From NCBI GenBank assembly GCA_963971305.1, contig OZ020308.1, positions 39,523,275 through 39,587,274 on the forward strand: DNA of 64,000 nucleotides, read 5' to 3'. Numbering within the stretch: position 1 is the stretch's first letter; every line of letters starts with the position of its first letter. The DNA comes from Arcuatula senhousia. Taxonomy: Eukaryota > Mollusca > Bivalvia > Mytilida > Mytilidae. Of the stretch, positions 58,941 through 64,000 are shown in pieces. The notes beneath the pieces are model-generated. The model worked only from the letters and a program-made list of their open reading frames with translations. It had not been told where the DNA came from and ran no database searches. The position numbers were made by a program, and so were the translations under genes.

Positions 58941-59158
58941 CTGTGAGTTGTCTTCCAGAAATCCGACCAGTACCTCCCCGTGGTGGAAGACGGGCCCTGC
59001 TCCAGCGTTAACAAAGGATACTCTGGAGCAGCTAACACTGGCGGTGGTGTGTCATGGGCTGGACGACCCATAGCACATAGCGAGTCTATACCTGTAGAGG
59101 TATAAGTCGACGCAGAGGGGCTTTCCCCTAGTCGCGACTATAAATACCTATCAGTCAG
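58941..59158 (+). repeat. S module 1 (GC-rich, strongly self-complementary)
   Basis: 218 bp from one CTGTGAGTT to the next. Inverted pairs: CTTCCA/TGGAAG (58952/58984), CTGCTCCAG/CTGGAGCAG (58997/59023), ATGGG/CCCAT (59054/59067), TATACC/GGTATA (59087/59099) and AGGGG/CCCCT (59116). TATAAATA lies at 59139-59146. No ORF is evident. It resembles either a structured RNA or an LTR/leader-type module. Confidence 0.75.
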
Positions 59159-59376
59159 CTGTGAGTTAGTCTTCCAGAATTCCGACCAGTACCTCCCCGT
59201 GGTGGAAGACGGGCCCTGCTCCAGCGATAACAAGGATACTCTGGAGCAGCTAACACTGGCGGTGGTGTGTCATGGGCTGGACGACCCATGGCACATAGCG
59301 AGTCTATACCGATTGGTATAAGTCGACGCAGAGGGGCTTTCCCCTAGTCGCGACTATAAATACCCATCATCATCAG
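59159..59376 (+). repeat. S module 2
   Basis: Second tandem copy, also exactly 218 bp. The stems are kept while loops differ: TATACC-GATT-GGTATA here against a 6-base loop in copy 1, and one A fewer in the CTGCTCCAG hairpin loop. TATAAATA is at 59355-59362. R module 2 follows directly after CTGTGAGTTGCC. Confidence 0.75.
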
Positions 59377-59390
59377 CTGTGAGTTGCCTT

Positions 59391-59730
59391 CAAACTTGAT
59401 TTTTCACCAAAATATTTCACATCGAGGTAAAAGCATGAAATTTTGAAGAAACATTCTTCAATATGTTGTGGTTCAGAATTTATAGTTGGCCATCTTGATT
59501 TCTGCCATTTTCAAGACGGCCGCCGCGAAATTAAAATTGCGCCATTTCTCTATAATCGTTTTAACAAAACTACTTTTTGTTTTTAAATTTCTTGTTTTTA
59601 TTGGTCAAGTGACACTTATATTAGGAAACAAAAGATAATTGTAAGGTTAATAAAAGTATTTGTTAGTGAGCATGCGCAATAAACTGCCAAAAATATAAAT
59701 ATCCCTGTTTTCCAAGCAGTGAGTTGCCCT
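59391..59730 (+). repeat. R module 2
   Basis: Same order of blocks as R module 1: start AAACTTGATTTTTCACC, GCCATCTTG, a GGCCGCCGCG block, GCATGCGCAATAAACTG, a TATAAATA box near 59694, end TCCAAGCAGTGAGTTGCC. Confidence 0.75.
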
Positions 59731-59820
59731 TTAACTTGACTTTTCACCAAAATATTTCACATCGTGATAACAGCATGAAATTTTGTACAAACATTCCTCA
59801 ATATATAATGGTTAAGAATT
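59731..59820 (+). repeat. R module 3, truncated
   Basis: Only the first ~90 bp of the module (to GGTTAAGAATTCA) are present, then unrelated sequence. It directly continues the R2 copy. Confidence 0.7.
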
Positions 59821-60907
59821 CAGTCCGAAAACCGGTGGTATTTAAACAATAGAATGTGAGCTCTTCATCGGAAAAGATAGGAAAGTCAATTCGAATGTTT
59901 ATCCTGGTTGTCAAGTGAATCAAAGTTTCTTTTTAGTACAAAATTTCTTCCAATTTTAAGTTATGCTAATAAAATAAACTTTTTTGAATTAAAAAGAGTT
60001 TTTAAAAGTAACAGATTGCATCTTAATGCATGTTATTATGTGGATATTTATGAAATGCATACGGTGCAAACTGAAATGGATCGCACAACTTTAACTTTTA
60101 TATAAAAAATTGAAAAAAATCACACTATTTTTTTAAATGTATATCCTCCCATCTGCATTGTCAGACATGTACTGCAAGAGGTAAAGCCAAAATAAAATTA
60201 AGAAAAAGACCTATTTTTCTAGTCCGTCTTGACAACCTACTTTTTAAAAGTACACGATTTACCTGTTGAATTCGATTATGTCATAGAACATGTTTACCTT
60301 TTTGACCGGTATCCGTAAATTGGGATCAACAGTATGTGAATTTGCATTGTATTGGAGTAAATGTCCAATTCAATATTCAGTCATCCGTTTTAAAAATAGG
60401 AATGCCTCCCATTTATCATGTTTATAATTTATTAAAGATAGAACTTGGTTGTGTCCCTTGAAAGTTTTTCATAGTTACACATTGAATTCAAATGGATCGT
60501 TATATGATAACAGTAAAATATAATTTTCAAACTAATATCTGTCGAAAGAAAAGGTAATAACCCAACATTCCCACAAGTTTCGAAAATGTACTGCAGGTAT
60601 TACTCCTTGTGCGATTTTTTAAAGGTTGAGTTGACATTTTAATTTTTTCCAACGGCCAATAAGTTTCACTCGATTTGTTAAAATATGCACTTTTGTTGAC
60701 CTTATAAACAACTGTTTACGCAACAGAAAAGATTCGTTAATAACATAACATGTCCAACGTATATGATAGTAGTCAAATCCATGCGTAATAAATGAAAATT
60801 GAAGATTGTTTATATGCCGTCGCCATCGTTGTTGTCATCGTTAAAAATTTAAAAACACATTAGCTGTTTTCTGCAGGGGAGATAATTGAATACCACTAGA
60901 TATTAGA
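59821..60907. other. Gene-free stretch
   Basis: AT-rich sequence. The 65-codon frame at 59908 has no recognisable domain and no splice context. Nothing else is supported. Confidence 0.5.
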
Positions 60908-61130
60908 CTGAATTCATTGTTGGCATCTTGATTTTGGCCATTTTCAAGATGGCCATCGCGAAATTAACATATATCGCCATTTCTATTTAATCTTGTATGC
61001 ATATTTACTCTTTGATTTTTAATTTCTTGTTTTTATTGGACATGAAATTATAAATGTAAGGTTTATAAAATCATTTGATAGTGCGCATGCCAAGAGTATG
61101 GATATCCCTGTTTTCCAAGCTGTGAATTGC
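60908..61130 (+). repeat. R module 4 (5' truncated)
   Basis: Starts inside the module (GAATTCATTGTTGGCATCTT), has TTTTCAAGATGGCCATCGCG and TAGTGCGCATGCCAAGAG, and ends TCCAAGCTGTGAATTGCC. The NRF1-like palindrome is broken and TATAAATA has become TATGGATA. Confidence 0.65.
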
Positions 61131-61560
61131 CATTAAACTTGATTTTTACTAAAAAAAAATATTTCACATCGTGATAAAAGAAGCAGAGGTTTCAATGGGA
61201 CATTCGAATGTCAAAGTCCGAAAGGGCAGAATCAAAACCAGTAAATACAAACAAGGACAGGACGTGTAAGCATGAAATATTGAACAAACATTCCTCAATA
61301 TATCATGGTTCAGAATTCATAGTTGACCATCTTGATTTTGGCCATTTTCAATATGACTGCCGAGAAATTAAAATGGCGCCATTTCTTTTTAATTTTTGTG
61401 TGAAAAAAACTACTCTTTCTGTTTTCTTGTTTTATTGGACATTTGACACCTATATTAGGAAACAAATTAAATGTAAGGTTTATCAATGTATTTGTTAATG
61501 TGCATGGGCAATAAAATGCCAAAAGTATAAATATCCCTTTTCCCAAGCTGTGAGTTGCTT
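61131..61560 (+). repeat. R module 5, interrupted by a retroelement tail
   Basis: Begins CATTAAACTTGATTTTTAC; interrupted at about 61180-61268; continues to AGTATAAATATCCC and CCCAAGCTGTGAGTTGC. The 96-codon plus-strand frame starts in the inserted piece and is not a gene. Confidence 0.7.
61180..61268 (-). mobile_element. Retroelement 3' tail fragment inside R5
   Basis: AGAAGCAGAGGTTTCAATGG, GACATTCGAATGTCAAAGTC and AAAACCAGTAAA are the inverse of the 3' tail of reverse-transcriptase copy C. It is a very short 5'-truncated insertion. Confidence 0.65.
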
Positions 61561-61576
61561 TTAATACTAAAATATG

Positions 61577-61770
61577 TGGAATTTATTGAGTTCACTCTGG
61601 TTTCGACTGGAGTTCGCGTTGTTGATTGATATTCAGTATTTTGTGTTTCCATGTTTTACATATTGTCTGTTTTTGTCCCGTTCTTGTTGGTGTTTACTGG
61701 TTTTGTCTCTGCCCTTTCGGACTTTTGGCATTCGGATACCCCACTGTTTCCTCTGCTTTTTTGAAACACT
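61577..61770 (+). mobile_element. Retroelement 3' tail fragment, plus orientation
   Basis: GAGTTCACTCTGGTTTCGAC, TTTTGTCCCGTTCTTGTTGG and TCTGCCCTTTCGGACTTTTG match the tail of copy C (47265-47450) in order. The coding part is absent. Confidence 0.75.
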
Positions 61771-62318
61771 AAAAATCTCCTATTACATCCTATATAAGGC
61801 TTCCTTGTCATAATGTTACTATCAGAGACAATATAATGATGTACAATGCTAATGTACATGTAAGACCAAATAAAGAATGATATCTTTTTAAATTATAAGG
61901 TTTATATAGTGGTAGTGACTGACTACTATGGAACCTGTTCATAACAAAACCATTTAAACTTGAAATACAATAACAGCTTTTAATTCTAAACTTTTAAACA
62001 ATTGGGGAATTTTGTAAATAGTTGTGTTGTGTTCACGAAGTCCAGAATATATGCCATGCGAAACACACAAAAATACGAAAGTGAACTCAGAAAAATAAGA
62101 TATACCAGTTGTCCCACTAAAGTTTAGTGTTACTATAAAACAAACTCGATATGTTAATTGACGAATGTATCTTGTGTTCATGAAATTGCGTTCATACCAA
62201 CATATTGTTTTAAGAACTAAGGATTGTTCTGGTTTGGCTTGGCATATGGGAAGCTGAGAATTTTGTATCTGTATTATTGATAATGACTCTATAACAAAAC
62301 CTACAGCAGACCTGCATG
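61771..62318. other. Gene-free stretch
   Basis: A 122-codon minus-strand frame (62322-61954) lies here. It has no recognisable domain and a composition typical of AT-rich non-coding DNA. Confidence 0.4.
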
Positions 62319-62461
62319 ACAAGTAATGTACTAGTTACTCTGAGTAACATGTATGACTTGTAATAAACTAGTTACTCTGAGTAAAATATATGACTTGTAA
62401 TGTACTAGTTACTCTGAGTAAAATTTATGACTTGTAATGTACTAGTTACTCTGAGTAAATG
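62319..62461 (+). repeat. 37-bp minisatellite, about 3.8 copies
   Basis: Units read ATGACTTGTAATGTACTAG-TTACTCTGAGTAAAATTT with few changes. Each carries the near-palindrome GTTACTCTGAGTAAC. Confidence 0.9.
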
Positions 62462-62739
62462 AAAATATTCAAGAAGTGAGCTTACAGGTGACACTTTTCT
62501 TATAATACGATGCATCAGTCCTACATTAAACCTCTCAAAACCCCAAAGTCTGTCTTTAGACTTATTGTAACTAAAATCACTTTTATGTCGGTAATGTCAC
62601 AATTACCTTTTACAATAGTTTGCATTTTTCACACTTATAAAACATAGATGAAAATTAATATTTATACATTGGCTTACGATTTAATATCTATATCATGCGC
62701 ATGATTAAATCTTGAAGGGTTTGCACTAAGTCATGCTTG

Positions 62740-63110
62740 GGATACCCCACTAGACCATTTGGAAAACAGAAAGTGGACGCCTGACTGACCTACAGGAAAG
62801 AGGAGGCACGTTGCAACTCATCATACTAAAGCTCTCTACCAAATTTGGAACCAATTCCTTAGTAGAAAGCACGAAATCGAACGAAAAATTGTCATTTTTT
62901 TCTTTAAAAGTCTAAGACAGCTCGGAAAACAGGAATCAGATGTGATACTGGCCTGAAAAGTTTTGGAACGATTCAACTCATCATGCTAAAACTATGTACA
63001 ATATATAACATAAATCCCTTCGAAAAAAGCCCCAAAAATATGTTTTGAAAGTTTGTAATGAACAGCCAGATGGACTGACAGACGGACAAGGTACATGCAA
63101 TATAGCCTAC
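62740..63110 (-). repeat. Two units of the 165-bp cassette family
   Basis: GGAAAACAG...GACTGACCT, CTACCAAATTTGG and CGAAAAATTGTC, then GCTCGGAAAACAGGAATCAG, as in the 39450 and 41341 blocks. It ends with a GACTGACAGACGGACAAGGT block, the inverse of the GTCCGTC head. Confidence 0.7.
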
Positions 63111-63144
63111 TCTCTTATGAGTGGTGATAAATTATTTAACATTC

Positions 63145-63475
63145 ATTTTGGAGTCTTATTCAACTCCTGTAGCACCAATGAAAAGTTCATATTTCATATA
63201 ATCTGGCATATTGTACAAAAGGAATATAAATACCATAATTCAAAATTTAACGACAGCCATCTTGAAAATGGCTGTTATTGATATCTATAACTGTCTTATT
63301 TCAGCAAAATTAATACGACTGCTAAAAATATATTACTTTACAACTTCTATTCACTTTTTTTTGTCATTTGAAAAGTGTAAACATAAAACTAATAAGCAAT
63401 TCGTAACTCAAAATGTAATATTCGAGTTATTATACCGCAATTATGACAAAATTTAGCGCATGCGCAGCTGTAAAT
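63145..63475 (+). repeat. Diverged relative of the R module
   Basis: Same plan as R: GCCATCTTGAAAATGGC at about 63254, a long AT-rich middle, AGCGCATGCGCA at 63455-63466 and TAAATATTC. Sequence identity outside these motifs is low. Confidence 0.5.
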
Positions 63476-63601
63476 ATTCAAAACTTCTTAATATATATAT
63501 CTGTTAACCTTATATAAACTTTAACACATGAATAAATGATTTGAATAGAAAAAATACAGTTATAGCCATGAATTGTATATGTCGTGTACATGTTATCATT
63601 T

Positions 63602-63740
63602 TGTACAAGTTATAACCTGTATGAAAAATTTGTACAAGTTATTACTTGTATGATGACATCGTACAAGTTATAACCTGTACAAGTTCAGTTGTACAAGTAA
63701 TAACTTGTACGCAAATTTTAGAAGAAAAAATAATAACTTG
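63602..63740. repeat. Cluster of GTACAAGT near-palindromes
   Basis: Near-palindromes at 63602-63621, 63631-63650, 63661-63680 and 63691-63710 follow GTACAAGT-TATA/TTAT/AATA-AC(T/C)TGTA(C), and a half-site AACTTGTAC lies near 63734. Arms of 8 bp are exact in the fourth copy. No gene is adjacent in the window. Confidence 0.75.
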
Positions 63741-64000
63741 TACAACTGTTCAATGGTTTTACATTTGTAATTGTGTAGGTCAGTTTGATTTAGTTTGACT
63801 CTATTTCAAGGACTTTTTCATGTTTAATTTGGTATTTTTTATCACGAATTTTTTAATTGTGCCGCATAAACATATTCCACATCTCAATATTTTCTATTTT
63901 GTAAAGAGGTGTGACAGTCTCCCTTTTCAGCTGATATCTTATCAAATAGCTATATTCTGATTAATTCTTGAGTTATGTATTTTGTAAGAAAATTTGCTAT
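63741..64000. other. Window end
   Basis: AT-rich; nothing recognised. Confidence 0.5.

Noticed and set aside
59340..59400. Hammerhead ribozyme core (CTGATGA on the minus strand at the end of S2)
   Set aside because: The GAAA element and stem arrangement needed after CTGATGA are missing, and S1 does not have the motif.

Overview
The window looks like nuclear DNA of a bivalve mollusc, most likely a mussel (inference: a secreted single-domain fibrinogen-related gene, bivalve-style dispersed repeats, AT-rich intron and intergenic sequence; no bacterial operon features). It holds one gene I can reconstruct with confidence. Almost everything else is satellite DNA, DNA transposons, SINEs and broken retroelements.

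Left half (1-30158): one tandem array that runs off the left edge. The full unit is about 1396 bp and has two modules: I (about 723 bp) and E (669 bp). E has 19-bp terminal inverted repeats and, in 20 places, lies between two I modules. At two places (3689 and 23235) two I modules join directly without E, and the flanks of E carry a 4-bp near-duplication, so E behaves like a transposon co-amplified with the satellite. Length variants recur in a fixed order, which is the start of a higher-order repeat. A separate 785-bp inverted-repeat element sits in one unit without any target duplication. The array stops exactly at the outer end of an E copy, inside the 3' part of a reverse-transcriptase pseudogene.

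Middle (30159-43200): a repeat graveyard. It contains reverse-transcriptase relics, several families of inverted-repeat cassettes with internal tandem units of about 160-175 bp, SINE-like insertions (one with a perfect 13-bp target duplication), small MITEs, and a decayed gag-protease fragment of an LTR retrotransposon.

43242-56872, minus strand: a six-exon gene for a 277-residue secreted protein with a signal peptide and a complete fibrinogen C-terminal (FReD) domain. Start, stop, all splice sites and all phases are consistent. Its five introns are full of mobile DNA, including a MITE about 18 bases upstream of the exon 4 acceptor and a SINE with a 12-bp target duplication in intron 1.

Right end (57000-64000): an unassigned open stretch upstream of the gene, then promoter-like modules carrying YY1-like and NRF1-like motifs and TATAAATA, two 218-bp copies of a GC-rich highly self-complementary module, a 37-bp minisatellite and a cluster of near-palindromes built on GTACAAGT.
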